From the NCBI RefSeq assembly GCF_017744955.1, contig NZ_JAGIAG010000007.1, positions 1 to 64,000 on the forward strand: a DNA stretch of 64,000 nt, given 5' to 3'. Below the pieces are notes generated by a model. It saw only the letters and a list, made by a program, of their open reading frames with translations, did not search any database and had not been told where the DNA came from. Of this stretch, positions 41,239 through 53,700 are shown one piece after another. Source of the stretch: Dokdonella sp. (lineage in GTDB: Bacteria > Pseudomonadota > Gammaproteobacteria > Xanthomonadales > Rhodanobacteraceae). How positions within the stretch are numbered: the stretch's first letter is position 1; the number at the start of each line of letters is the position of its first letter. The position numbers and the translations under genes are program-made.

Positions 41239-43149
41239 TCAATGCGTGGCGCTGATGATGCCACGCTGCGCGAGGTACTCGACGATCGCGTCCGCCGCCT
41301 GCTCGGCGTCGATGCGCGTCGTGTCGACGTGCAGTTCCGGCGCCTCGGGCCGCTCGTACGGCGAATCGATGCCGGTGAAGTTCTTCAGCTCGCCCTGGCG
41401 CGCCTTCTTGTACAGGCCCTTCGGATCGCGCCGCTCGACTTCGGCCAGCGGCGTGTCGACGAAGATCTCGACGAACTCCCCGGCCTCGACCATGCCGCGC
41501 GCGAGTTCGCGCTCGGAGCGGAACGGCGAGATGAACGCGGTCAGCACGACCAGGCCGGCGTCGACCATGAGCCGCGCGACCTCGCCGATGCGGCGGATGT
41601 TCTCGACGCGGTCGGCGGCGGTGAAGCCGAGGTCCTTGCTGAGGCCGTGGCGGACGTTGTCGCCGTCGAGCAGATACGTGCGCGTGCCGAGCGCGTGCAG
41701 CCGGCGCTCGACCAGGTTGGCGATGGTCGACTTGCCGCTGCCGGAAAGGCCGGTGAACCACAGCACGCACGGCGCGTGGCCGTTCATCCGCCGGCGCGCC
41801 GGCTTGTCGACTTCCAGCGCCTGCCAGTGGATGTTCTGCGAGCGGCGCAGCGCGAAGTGCAGCATGCCGGCGCCGACGGTCTGGTGGCTCAGGCGGTCGA
41901 TGACGATGAAGCCGCCCATGTCGCGGCTCTGCGCGTACGGATCGAACGCGATCGCGCGATCCAGGGTCAGCGTGCACACGCCGGTCTCGTTGAGCTGCAG
42001 CGTCTTCGCGGCGAGGTGTTCGAGCGTATTGACGTCGATCAGATATTTCGGCGGCCCGATCGAGGCGCCGACCGTGCTCGCGCCGAGCTTGACCAGGTAG
42101 GAACGCCCCGGCAGCAGCGGCTGCTCGGCCATCCACACCAGGTGCGCCTCGAACTGGTCGGCGAGGCCGGCCGGATCGTCGGCGGCGCAGATCACGTCGC
42201 CACGGCTGACGTCGATCTCGTCGGTCAGGGTCAGCGTGACCGACTGGCCGCTGACCGCCTCGGCGAGGTCGCCGTCCTGCGTGACGATGCGCGCGACGTG
42301 CGACTGCCGTCCCGACGGCAGCACGCGCACCGCGTCGCCGGGCTTCACGCGGCCGCCGAGCAGGCGCCCGGAGAAGCCGCGGAAGTTGTGATCGGGGCGG
42401 TTGACCCACTGCACCGGCAGGCGCAGCGGACCGGCCTCGGCGTGCGCGTCGACGTCGACCTGTTCCAGGTGCTGCAGCAGACTCGGGCCGTGGTACCACG
42501 GCGTGTTCCCGCTCGGCTCGACGATGTTGTCGCCGCGCAGCGCCGACAGCGGGATCGCGACGACGTGCGCGATGCCGAGCCGTGCGGCGAACTCGCGATA
42601 AGCACGTTCGATGCCGGCGAACACGCCGTGCGACCAATCGACCAGGTCGAGCTTGTTCACCGCCAGCACGACGCGGCGGATGCCGACCAGCGACGCGAGG
42701 TAGGTGTGCCGGCGCGTCTGCGTCAGGATGCCCTTGCGCGCGTCGACCAGGATCACGGCGAGGTCGGCGGTCGACGCGCCGGTGACCATGTTGCGCGTGT
42801 ACTGCTCGTGCCCCGGCGTGTCGGCGACGATGAACTTGCGCTTCTCGGTGCTGAAGAAGCGGTAGGCGACGTCGATCGTGATGCCCTGCTCGCGCTCGGC
42901 GGAGAGGCCGTCGACGAGCAGGGCGAAGTCGAGCGCGTCGCCTTGCGTGCCGTAGCGTTTGGAGTCGGCGTCGAGCGCGCCGAGCTGGTCGTCGAGCAGG
43001 GACTTCGATTCGTACAGCAGGCGTCCGATCAGCGTGCTCTTGCCGTCGTCGACGCTGCCGCAGGTGATGAAGCGCAGCAGGCTCTTGTTCTGGTGCAGCT
43101 CGAGATAGCGCTCGATGTCGCTTTCGATCAGGGCGGTCTGCGCGTCCAT
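41239..43149 (-). CDS. cysNC: Bifunctional sulfate adenylyltransferase large subunit / adenylylsulfate kinase
   Basis: The predicted product is 636 residues. Residues about 1-430 are the EF-Tu-like GTPase subunit CysN: P-loop GSVDDGKST (31-39), DTPGHEQY and NKLD. Residues about 455-636 are the APS kinase CysC: P-loop [27 protein letters not shown] and the [10 protein letters not shown] segment. With CysD the first part makes adenosine 5'-phosphosulfate from ATP and sulfate, driven by GTP hydrolysis. The second part phosphorylates it to PAPS. The cysD stop is 13 bp upstream, and the SDR gene overlaps or abuts downstream. No sulfite reductase genes are in the window. It is cytoplasmic. Confidence 0.97.
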   Translation of the reverse strand: MDAQTALIESDIERYLELHQNKSLLRFITCGSVDDGKSTLIGRLLYESKSLLDDQLGALDADSKRYGTQGDALDFALLVDGLSAEREQGITIDVAYRFFSTEKRKFIVADTPGHEQYTRNMVTGASTADLAVILVDARKGILTQTRRHTYLASLVGIRRVVLAVNKLDLVDWSHGVFAGIERAYREFAARLGIAHVVAIPLSALRGDNIVEPSGNTPWYHGPSLLQHLEQVDVDAHAEAGPLRLPVQWVNRPDHNFRGFSGRLLGGRVKPGDAVRVLPSGRQSHVARIVTQDGDLAEAVSGQSVTLTLTDEIDVSRGDVICAADDPAGLADQFEAHLVWMAEQPLLPGRSYLVKLGASTVGASIGPPKYLIDVNTLEHLAAKTLQLNETGVCTLTLDRAIAFDPYAQSRDMGGFIVIDRLSHQTVGAGMLHFALRRSQNIHWQALEVDKPARRRMNGHAPCVLWFTGLSGSGKSTIANLVERRLHALGTRTYLLDGDNVRHGLSKDLGFTAADRVENIRRIGEVARLMVDAGLVVLTAFISPFRSERELARGMVEAGEFVEIFVDTPLAEVERRDPKGLYKKARQGELKNFTGIDSPYERPEAPELHVDTTRIDAEQAADAIVEYLAQRGIISATH

Positions 43150-43162
43150 CAGGGCATGTCCA

Positions 43163-44065
43163 TCAGAAATAGCCTTCCGTCTTCTTCTTCTCCATCGAGC
43201 CGCTGACGTCGCGGTCGATCAGGCGGCCCTGGCGTTCGGTGGTGCGCGCGAGCAGCATCTCCTGGATGATCTTCGGCAGCGTGTCCGCGCGCGACTCGAT
43301 CGCGCCGGTCAGCGGATAGCAGCCGAGCGTGCGGAAGCGCACGCTGCGCAGCGCCGGCGTCTCGCCGTCGCGCAGCGGGAAGCGCTCGTCGTCGACCATC
43401 AGCAGAAGCCCGTCGCGCATCACCACCGGCCGCTCGGCGGCGAAGTACAGGTCGACGATCGGGATTTCCTCCTGGCGGATGTACTGCCAGACGTCGAGCT
43501 CGGTCCAGTTCGACAGCGGGAACACGCGGATGCTCTCGCCCGGATCGTGGCGCGTGTTGTACAGCCGCCAGAGTTCGGGGCGCTGATTCTTCGGATCCCA
43601 GCGGTGCTGCGCGGTGCGGAACGAGAACACGCGCTCCTTCGCGCGCGATTTCTCCTCGTCGCGCCGCGCGCCGCCGAAGGCGAGGTCGAAACCGTAGTGG
43701 TCGAGCGCCTGCTTCAGGCCCTGCGTCTTCCACACGTCGGTGTGCGTGGCCGAGCCGTGCGTGAACGGATTGATGCCCAGGCGCTCGGCTTCCGGATTCC
43801 TGTACACCAAGAGTTCCATGCCCGACTCGCGCGCCATGCGCTCGCGCAACGCGTACATCGCGCGGAACTTCCAGGTGGTGTCCACGTGCAGCAGCGGGAA
43901 CGGCGGCCGCGACGGGAAGAACGCCTTGCGCGCAAGGTGCAACATGACCGCGCTGTCCTTGCCGATCGAATACAGCATCACCGGTCGTTCGGCCTCGGCG
44001 ACCGCCTCGCGCAGGATGTCGATGCTTTCCGATTCGAGGCGCTGCAGGTGGTTCAGTGCGGACAT
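43163..44065 (-). CDS. cysD: Sulfate adenylyltransferase small subunit
   Basis: The predicted product is 300 residues, the usual CysD length, starting at ATG 44065 ([11 protein letters not shown]). The PP-loop of N-type ATP pyrophosphatases is [14 protein letters not shown]. Conserved [45 protein letters not shown] and the C-terminal [17 protein letters not shown] are all present. It catalyses the adenylation of sulfate together with CysN, and the first step of assimilation depends on it. It opens the operon cysD-cysNC-SDR. The 276-bp region to the divergent gene at 44342 must hold its promoter; I see no clear site there. Confidence 0.97.
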   Translation of the reverse strand: MSALNHLQRLESESIDILREAVAEAERPVMLYSIGKDSAVMLHLARKAFFPSRPPFPLLHVDTTWKFRAMYALRERMARESGMELLVYRNPEAERLGINPFTHGSATHTDVWKTQGLKQALDHYGFDLAFGGARRDEEKSRAKERVFSFRTAQHRWDPKNQRPELWRLYNTRHDPGESIRVFPLSNWTELDVWQYIRQEEIPIVDLYFAAERPVVMRDGLLLMVDDERFPLRDGETPALRSVRFRTLGCYPLTGAIESRADTLPKIIQEMLLARTTERQGRLIDRDVSGSMEKKKTEGYF

Positions 44066-44341
44066 GCGGATGGGAGGCCGGACGGCGGGGCGCGCGAAAA
44101 CGGCAACGATAGCGTGTCCGCGGGCAGGGCGCTCGACAGCGCTGGGCATACGCGCATGACGCGCGGGAATGATGCCTTCCGCCGTCGCGTGCGGAGCCGG
44201 TAGAGCCCAGGGCGGAACATTCGCTCGTCCGTTCGTCGGAGCGGTCGTCGCGGCCGCGTTCCACGGCCACGTCGCGATTGCGGCCGTCGCCGCTCCCGTG
44301 CTACATCTGCAAATCTGGAAACAGGGGAAGTGTACGAAGTC

Positions 44342-44746
44342 ATGAGGCTGGTCGCGTGCCCGGTGTGGGCAGCGGCGGCTGTGCTCTGTCTTGGAGTTAC
44401 GGCGCGTGCCGCAGGGGACAACGCAGGGAATGCCGTGGAGCTGCTGGCACATGCCGCGGACGCGCGCGCGGCCGTCTTCCGCACGCCGCAGGGCGAGCGC
44501 GTGCGCGTCAAGGAAGGCGAGGTCGTCCCCGGCACCGAATTGACCTTGCGCGCGGTCGGGTCCGACGGCGTGGAGCTGCGCGCCAAGCAGTCGCTCAACG
44601 GGCATGCGCTGGCGGTGCATCTGCGCGACGGCGATTCGACCGACCCGCAGCGCCTGGCCGAGTCGAGTCGCGCGATCCAGTCGCGCGAGCCCCATCCGGT
44701 CAATCCGCGCCCGGTGCGCGTGCCGGCCGCGGGCGGAAAGCGCTGA
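44342..44746 (+). CDS. Small exported protein with GspC/PilP-like beta segment, first gene of giant-protein operon
   Basis: The predicted product is 134 residues from ATG 44342 (GTG 44330 lies inside the AGGGGAAG ribosome-binding site, so I prefer the ATG). The signal peptide ends near VTARA (residue 23). The mature part has [23 protein letters not shown] and [14 protein letters not shown]. This alternation of strands resembles the HR/PilP-like domain of secretion and pilus proteins. The C terminus is proline- and arginine-rich. Its TGA is directly followed by the ATG of the giant gene, so the two are coupled. A role in export or anchoring of the giant protein is plausible but only inferred. 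Confidence 0.65.
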   Translation: MRLVACPVWAAAAVLCLGVTARAAGDNAGNAVELLAHAADARAAVFRTPQGERVRVKEGEVVPGTELTLRAVGSDGVELRAKQSLNGHALAVHLRDGDSTDPQRLAESSRAIQSREPHPVNPRPVRVPAAGGKR

Positions 44747-47700
44747 ATGGACATCCGGCGCGTTTTTCCGTCGCGTGGCAGGTTCTTGTCCGGACTGGCG
44801 GCGGCCGCGCTGTCGTTGACGCTGGCGACCGGCGCCAGCGCGCTCGACTGGGAGAACTGCATCCAGGCCGTGCAGCCGTCCGACGCGGGTGGCTGGCCGC
44901 ACGTCAGCGAGATCGAGGACCGCGGCAATCTCACCGTGATGTCGCTCGCCGGCGCCTACGAGCGCGGCAGCACTGCGCCGCGGCAGGAAGTGGCGCAGGC
45001 GTTCTACGCCACCCATCCGGACCGCTACGACTTCCTGTTCGTCTTCACCACGTTCGAGTTCCCCACCGGCGGGGCGCTGGCGTTCTACAACGGCATCGCC
45101 AACGACACCGCCGGTACCGGCAATCCGATCTACAGCCACTCGGCGCAGTTCGGCAGCGCCAGCGGCAAGCTGCAGGGCTACATCGACATGGCGGCGCTCG
45201 GCCGCTACTCGTTCGCCCCGGACGCGCCGGAGTACAAGGCGCTGCTGGACACGGCGGCGCACGAGCTGATGCATCGCTGGGTCGCCTCGGTGCGCTACAG
45301 GAAGGGCGACGGCACCCTCAGCGGCGACCTGCTCGGCCAGGAAAACGCGCACTGGAGCTACTTCCTCGATACCGACGCGTCGGTGATGTACGGCGCGGAC
45401 TGGAGGGACCGCGGCGACGGTACCTTCGAGGCGATCGACACCCGCCACCGCTACGGCCCGCTCGATCTGTATCTCGCCGGCTTCGCCGGCGCCGGCGAAG
45501 TGGCGCCGTTCGGGCTGATCCGCGGCGGCGAAGGCGCCGCCGTCGACCTGCCGCGCCAGGGCGCCGTGACGCACGGCACGCTCGAGACCGTCAGCGTCGA
45601 CCAGATCGTCGCCGCGGAAGGGCCGCGCGTGCCCGACGCCGCGCATGCGCCGAAGGAGTTCCGCGCCGCGCTGGTCCTGCTGCGCCGGCCGGGCGAGACG
45701 GTGTCGGCGGAAACCTACGTCGGCATCGAGCAGTTCCGCTCGCGCTTCCAGCAGCGCTTCGCGCAGATGACCGATGGCCGCGCGACTTTGCGCGTGGTGA
45801 CCGAAAACCGCTCGACCGCGCAGACCGGCCTGCCGGAGATCCTGCACGGCAGCGGCACCACCGGCACGCCGCCGGGCCGCGCGGCGGCGGTCGCCTGGCT
45901 GGAAGCGGCGCAACAGGCCGACGGCCACTGGGAAGACCGTCCCGGCACGGCCGTGCGCGACACCGTCGCCGCCTACGCCGCGTTGACCGAGCTGCATCCG
46001 GAATTCCCCGGCCTCGCCGCGGCGCGGGCCTGGCTTGCCGCGCACGCCGCGGTCGACGTCGAGCAGCGCAGCGCGCGGCTGTCCTCCGGACAGGGTGGCG
46101 CCGACCTTCCGGTACTCCTCGCGGCGCGTAGCGAGGGCGGCTGGGGCCTGCTCGACGCCTGGCCGGCCACGCCGCTGGACAGCGCCGTCGCCGTGCGCGG
46201 CCTGGTCGCCGCCGGGCGCACCGGCGACGTGCCGCTGGAAGCGCTGCAGTATCTGGTCGGCCAGCAGGACGCCGACGGCGGCTTCGGTTTCGTCGCGGAC
46301 GGCCGCGCGCGCGTGCTCGCGACCTTGCGCGTCGCCGACGCGCTCGGCGCGGGCGGCGCGGCCTTCGCCGACGCGCGGCAGCGCGCGGGTAACTGGCTGG
46401 CATTGCGCCAGCATACCGACGGATCGTTCGGCGACGGCGCGGCCGCCTCGGTCGCCGACACGGTGGAGGTGTTCGCCGCCGGCGAGCGCGCCGCGCTCGG
46501 CAGCTCGGCGCTCGAGGGCGCGCGCATTTTCGTCGCCGCCGCGCAGCAGCTCCGCGGCGACTGGGGCGGCAGCGTCTACACCACCGCGCTGGCGGCGCTG
46601 GCGACCGCGCGCGACGGATCGGCGAACCTCGCCGTGGCCGGCCGCTTGTCGATCGCACCGGCCGCGCCCCGCGACGGCGACCGTGTGGCGCTCGGCGCGA
46701 CGATCGTCAACAGCGGCCGCAGCTCGGTTCCGGCGACCACCGCGCAGTGGTACCTCGGCGATCCGCGCGCCGGCGGCACCCCGATCGGTGCCCCGCTCGC
46801 GGTGCCCGCGCTCGCCGGCTACGGGCAGACCGCGCTGACGCAGCGCTGGGACACCACCGGCCTCGCTGGCGCGCGCACCGTCTGGCTCGCGCTCGACACC
46901 GGATCGGTGGTGACCGAAACCAGCGAGGACGACAACTTCGCCAGCGTCGCCGTCGACGTGGCGCCGCCCGACGCGCGTGCCGACCTGATGCTCGACGCAT
47001 CGGAGATCCGCTTCGACCCGGCCGTGATCGGCGCGTTGCCGGCGACGATCCGTGTGAGCGGCACGCTGCACAACCTCGGTCTGACGGCGGTGCCGGGCGC
47101 GACGCTGCGCCTGCTCGCGGTGCGCGGCAGCGGCGACACGCCGCTCGGCGAGGCGACCATCGCCGTCGCCGGCCGTTCCAGTGCTCCGTTCGAACTGTCC
47201 TTCACGCAGACTGCGCCGGGCGCCGTGCATCTGGCCGTGGTGGCCGATCCCGACGGCACGGTGACCGAGGCCAACGAGGACAACAACCGCGCCGACGCGA
47301 CCCTCGGCGCGCAGGCGTCGATCGACCCGGCGGTCGCCGACGCCGATCTCACGGTCGGGCCCGCCACTGTCGGCCACGACGTGCCGATCCGCGTCGTCGT
47401 GCGCAACTTCGGCACACTGGACACGCCGCTGACGCCGCTGCGCATCGAGGTGGTGCAGGGCGCCACACGCGTCACCCTGTTCGACGGCGGCGTGCAGATT
47501 CCGGGCGGCGGCTCGATCACGCGCGATCTCTCCTGGCGGCCGGCCGCGCCGGGCGCGGCGACGCTGAGCGTCGACGTCGACCCGGCCAACGTCGTCGTCG
47601 AGGCCGACGAGAGCAACAACCACGCCTCACACGATTTCGAAGTGCGGCTGACCGCGAGCACCGACCTAGCCATCGCCGACGACAGCCTCGCCTTCCTGCC

Positions 47701-50700
47701 GTCGCCGGCGCTCGAAGGCTCGCCGATGACCGCGAGCCTGCGCGTGCGCAACCTCGGCAACGCCGCGTCCGGTCCGTTCAGCGTGGCGCTGTTCGCGCGC
47801 GATCCGGCGCTCGGCGGCGCGCCGCTCGCCAAGACCGTGGTGACCGATCTCGCCGCCGGCGCCGAAACCACGGTGGCGATCCCCGTCGCCTCCACGCCGG
47901 GCAGTGGCGACGAGCATTTCTACGCCGTCGTCGACGCCGACGCGCAGGTGGCCGAGGACGACGAGAGCAACAACACCGCCGTCGCGCTGCTGCGCGTGCT
48001 GCCGCTGCCCGACGTCGCGGTGACCGTCGCCGACATCGCGCTCTCGCCCTCGCTGCCGGTGCCGGGCGAACCGGTGCGCGCGACGGTGCAGGTGCACAAC
48101 CTCGGCGGGCAGCCGGCGCGGGACGTCGACGTGCGCTTCTACGAAGGCGCCGCCGGCACTGGTACCGAGATCGCGCCGGCGCAGCATCTCGCCGTGCTGG
48201 AGGCCGGCGCCAGCGCGCAGGTCGCGTGGAACTGGACCCTCGGTGCCGACGCGCGCCAGGTCACCGTGGTGGCGACCTCGGGCGGCGATGCGCCCGACGC
48301 CAATCCGGCCAACGACAGCGCGGCGCTGCCGTTCGACGTGCAGGATGGCGATTTCTACACCAGTGAGCGCTACATCTCGCCCGACGGCGACGGCGTGCGC
48401 GATGCCGCGGCGGTGGTGTTCCGGATTCCGTCCGGCACCGACGAGGTGAGCGTCGACGTGCGCAACGGCGTGCCGCGCGTCGTGCGCCGCTTCGGCGCCG
48501 TCTCGCGGCGCGACGACGGCCGCGTCCAGGTGCTGTGGGACGGCCGCGACGACCAGCAGCGCATCGTGCCCGACGGCGACTACCGGCTGGTCGTGCGCGA
48601 CGCGGCGGGACGCGAGTTCGGCGAGGTGCTGGTCACCGTCGATCTGAACCGCTCCTCGCCGCTGGAAGCGGTGCACACGCGCTACGAAGTGATGGCGCGC
48701 CTGCCGTCGAGCGTCGAAGGTTGGCAGCGCGTGCCGCGCGAAGGCGGCTTCGGCAACGTGGTGATCGGCATCGGCAAGAACGGCACGATGCAGAACCCGG
48801 CCGGACTCTATCGCAGCGACGTCCTGCTGCCGCAGCTGCAGCCGATCGTCACGCCACGCTGGGTGGCCCAGTTCGTCGCCGCGCACGGCTCCTCGCAGTG
48901 GCCCGGCGTGGCCGGTGCGGGCATCGCGCCCGACGGTGCGACCGTGGTGTTCGTGATGCGCACGGACCGGCACATCGGCAGCGTCTACCGGACCCGCATC
49001 GACCAGACCGACGCGGTGCAATTGCTCGCCGACGACGTGCCGATCGGCTACGACACGATGGGCGTGTGGTTCTTCGACGAGGAGGAAGCGCTCGTCGGCG
49101 ACTACCGCTACGACATCACGGCGGTGAACCTGCGCACGCGGGCGACGCGGCCGCTCCCGCATCCCGGCGACGCCCTCGTGCGGGTGACGCCGGAAGGCGT
49201 GCTGGGCGGCAACTGGAACAAGGTCGTGTCGCATTTCGTGCCGCGCGACGGCGGCGCGCCGGTGCAGATCGGCGATCCGGACTACTACGGCACCGGCTAT
49301 GCCGTCTCGCCCGACGGCCGTCATCTCGCCGAACACCGCACCGTCGACGGCCGCGAACGGGTCTCGCTGATCCGCGTCACCGACGGCAGCCGGCGCGAGG
49401 TCTACGGCATCGACGCCTACACGATCGACTACGAGTCCCAGAGCCAGACCATCGACCGCCTGCAAATGGCGTGGCTGGAGATCGAGGGCCAGCTGCTGAT
49501 CGGCGATTCCTCCAGCGGCCGCATCTTGCGCTACGACCTCGACGGCCGCGCGCTCGGCGAAAGCGCGATCCTGCCGATCGAGCGGCGCGGCGACTACGTC
49601 ATCGACTTCAACGGCAACGGCGGCGAATCGTTCGCTCCGGCTGGTGGCGATGCGCAAGCCGGCGCGGAAGAGCCGTCCTCGCTCGTCCACATCGCGCAGA
49701 CCTTCCGCGAGGCGGCCGGCAGCGGCTACAGCACCTGCGGCGATCCCTCGAACTGGGCGCGTGCGAGCACGCAGCGCAATTTCTACGATCCGGCGGGCGA
49801 CCGGGTCTATTTCGGCACGCAGGAGTCCATCGCCTACGTGTCGACCTACAGCGGCGTGCGCATCTACGCGCAGCCCGGCATCGTCGACTACCAGTCCACG
49901 ACGCTCGGCGCGCCGCTGCGCGAGCGCCTCGCCGCGGCCACGCTGACGCCATTGGTGTATCCGTCCGATCAGCGCGTCTATCCGCTGGTCGAGTGCGCGC
50001 AGACCCTGCCGGCCGCCTGGCCGAGATGGATGCTCGCCGACGGCGCGCGCATCCGCGCCGACCAGCGCATCGAGACGCTGGCGAGCGGGCTGAAGCCGGG
50101 GCCGTGGGCCTTCGCGACCAGTGTGGTCGACGTCTGGCCGGACGAGACGCACCTGGCGATCGGCAATCCCGACAGCCACGACACGTCGTTCGACCGCGTG
50201 TTCTCCTCGCTGCTCAACGAACCGGCGGTGCTGCGCCTCACGCCGCTCGGCCGCGGCATCCAGCTGTTCGGCAACGCCACCGATCGCAATTTCTCGACCT
50301 ACCGCATCGACTGGACCGACGCCGACGCGCCCGGCACCTGGCACGTGGTCACGCCGCCGTCGCACGACCAGGTGTTCCTCGAGGAATTCCTGACCTGGGT
50401 GCCGCCGCAGCCCGGCAACTACCTCGTGCGCCTGACGCTGACGGATCTGGCCGGCAACGTCACTACCGCGAGCGCGACGGCGTCGTCGGAGGACAGCTCG
50501 CCGATCGAGTCGCTGCAGGTGGAGCCGCGCTACTTCTCGCCGAACGGCGACGGCGTACAGGACCAGGCGGTGGGAACGTTCGTCGTGCGCGAGCCGGTGT
50601 CGCTGGCGTTCGAGATCCGCGACGAGAACGGCGCCGTCGTCCGCCACGTCAGCCAGACCTACGGCGCCACCGAGCTCGGCGCGCACGAATTCCGCTGGGA

Positions 50701-53700
50701 CGGCCGCGACGACCAGGGCGAGGTGGTGCCGGACGGGCGCTACCACTTCGAGGTCGAGGGGTTCGGTCTGTGGCTGACGGTGGACACGAAGTTGCCGGAG
50801 CTGTCGACCGAGTTCATTCCGGTGGTCGTCGAACAGCCGCCGGGTGCCCTACTGCCGCAGATCAAGACCGGGATCCGCTACCGCGCAGCGGATCGCAATC
50901 TGAGCTCGATCCAAGTCGACAGCGCGAGCGCGGGCGGAGCGGACTGGCGGAGCGGAACGCCGGGCGAGGTGCCGCCGGAATACCTGGAACTGCCCGAAGA
51001 CCTGGATCGGAAGAAGCCCTCGGAGTTGCCGTTCGGGCTGGCCACCTACACCGGGCGCCAATTCCGCGCCGTCGCCATCGACCGCGCCGGCAATGCACAC
51101 GCGGAATTCGCCGGCCAGGCGACCGACCAGCTGATTCCGTTCGGTTTCATCACGGAAGCCGATGCGCCGCTCCTGGACCCCTATCTCGGCGGCCCTCGCG
51201 ACGGAAACCCCGGCGACGGCACGAGCGAGGTGATCGTCGGTCAGGAGGGAACCGATCGCATCCTGGTGGCCGATGCGGTCGGTGGGCTCGATCATCTCGT
51301 CGTCGAGACCGCGCCGCGTGGAGCGGGCGACCTTTCGGCGCCGACCAGCGGTTGGGTGACGCGTCTGCAGCGGCCTGCGGAATATCACTGCGTGAGTACC
51401 GCGTGCATCGCTGGCGCCGACGGCCGCGTGTTCAACCTGCCGCTCGGCTTGGCCGGAGTGCCGGGACAGACACTGCTGTGGGTCCGCGTGCGCGGCGTGC
51501 GTGCGGACGGCTATTCGATCACCTCGTTCGCGATTCCGATCCGGGTGGTCGGAATCGACGCGCCGACGAATCTCGACTATCCGAGGAGTTCCTTCGGCTG
51601 CTACGCCGTCGCCTACGAGTACGTGCCGGGAGTGATGACCGATGCGCACCTGAACGTCACGTTCCAAGGCAATACGCGCGTGTTCGGCAATGCGCAGCCG
51701 AAAGACGGCGAGATCCGATTCTTCATTCCCAACTACAGCACCTCTCCGGAAAGCGCCGACGCCTACGTCGATGCGATAGGCAGCGACGGCCGGCTCTATC
51801 GCTCGCCGCCCGGCTCGGTCGCGGTGTCCTGCGGGGGGAGTTCCGGTCCGGGCGGAGAGGGCGAAAACAACCCCAGGGCCGAAATCAAGGCCTACGTGCT
51901 CGGTCACGAGACCTGCGATGCCACGCCCACCAACCGCATCCAGCTCGATCTCGGCATCACCGGTGGCGAACAGTTCCGGCGTGCGCGCCTGTCCTATCAG
52001 GATCCGGTCGGCGGCGACTGGCGCAACCTGGCCGAATTCACCTCCGCCGGCGCCCAATCGACGGTGTTCGACACCAGCGGCGTGCCGGAAGGCACCGTGA
52101 CCGTCCGTGCGGAAGGCGACTACGGCGACGGCTACGTCGCGATGACGGAGACCGACGTGCAGGTGCTGCACACCGCACCGGTGGCCCAGCTCGACGTGCC
52201 CGCGCCGGGCACGCGCGTGTGTCCGGTTCGCGACGGCCAGGGTCGTCTCGGCATCGTCACGGAGGGACGCGCTTCGGGCAAGAACGGAGTCGGCTACAAG
52301 TTCGAAATCGAGCTGGCCAGCGCCGCTGGTCGGAGCGACTGCTACTGGGATGTCGACATCCTCGAGAAGAACGAGTCGATCCTGAACGACAAATGCAGCT
52401 CGCTCGACAAGCCGTACACGCCGGGGAAGAAGAACTGGTTCGGCCCGCTGATGTTCATCAGCCGGCTGCCGACCGATCCGGACGAGCAGGTCACGTTGCG
52501 CCTGAAGGCCGTGAACTGGTCCGGTGCCACCGTCTGCTCGGCCAACACGGTGCAGGTGGATGCCGCCGTCGAACTGGTCGAGCGCCGCACGCCCACGCCG
52601 CGCCTGCCGGCGCAACCGCCGGGCTGGCTCGCGTTCAGCAGCACGGGCAAGTCGGAGTTCCGCGAGGCGCATCTCTACCTCAAGGCGCAGGAAACACTGA
52701 CCGTCAGTTCGCATCTCGCGCATGCGCAGCAGCGGCAGGGCGTCTGGATCGCCACCGACGACGCGTTGCGCACGTTCCAGGATCAGGAAGAGGTCCATGG
52801 CGACTTCGACGTCGTCTGGGACGGCCGTGACGGCGGCGGCAACATGCTCGCCGACGGCGTCTACGCCCTCGTCGTCGAGGCGCAGGATCACTGCGGCACG
52901 CCCAAGCGGCTGACCTATTTCGTCGAGGTCGACGCCACGCCGCCGGACCTCGACATCGCCCGCCCCGCCGCGGCGGAGCTGGTGCAGGCTCCGGCGGTCG
53001 GCGTCAGCGGTCGCGTACTCGATCCGCACCTCGAACAGTGGAAGCTGAGTATCGACGCCGGGCAGCCGCCGCTGCGCCAGGACATCTCCGACGGTGCGTA
53101 TCCAGTGGCGGACGGCGGTGCGCTCGGCAACTTCTCGCGCAGCGGCGCCTCCGGTCCCGCGACGTTGCATCTCGTCGCGGTCGATGCGCTCGGCAACGAG
53201 GCCCGATTCGACCGGCCGTTCGTGCTCGGCGATCCGACCGTGCTGATCTTCTCGGCCGCCGTGCAGCCGGATCTGTTCTCGCCGAATGGCGACGGTCGTC
53301 TCGACGCGACGCGCATTGCCACGACCCTGCTGCACGCCTCGCGCGTCGATCTCGACGTGCTCAACGCAGGCGGCGTCGCCGTGCGCGCGCTGCGTCACGA
53401 CGAACCGCTCGCGTCCGGCAGCGCCGGCACCGCCTGGGACGGCCGCGGCAACGGCGGCACGCCGCTCGCCGACGGCGTCTACACGGTGCGCCTGACGGCG
53501 CGCAACGCCGACGATCTCGCCTATGCCGAGACCGCCGACCTGCCGGTCGAGATCGACACCCTCGCGCCGGCGATCGTCGTCGACAGTCCGACGGAGGCCG
53601 TGGTCGGCGCGTCCGCGGCGGTGGTCGCGAACGTGAGCGACCGCAACCTGCAGCACTACCGCGTCGCGCTGCTCGGTGCGGGCGGGCAGAGCATCGCCGC

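Noticed and set aside
44066..44341. 276-bp divergent region between cysD and the giant-gene operon, inspected for a CysB site or riboswitch
   Set aside because: No clear palindrome, riboswitch-like structure or good promoter pair could be supported by eye.
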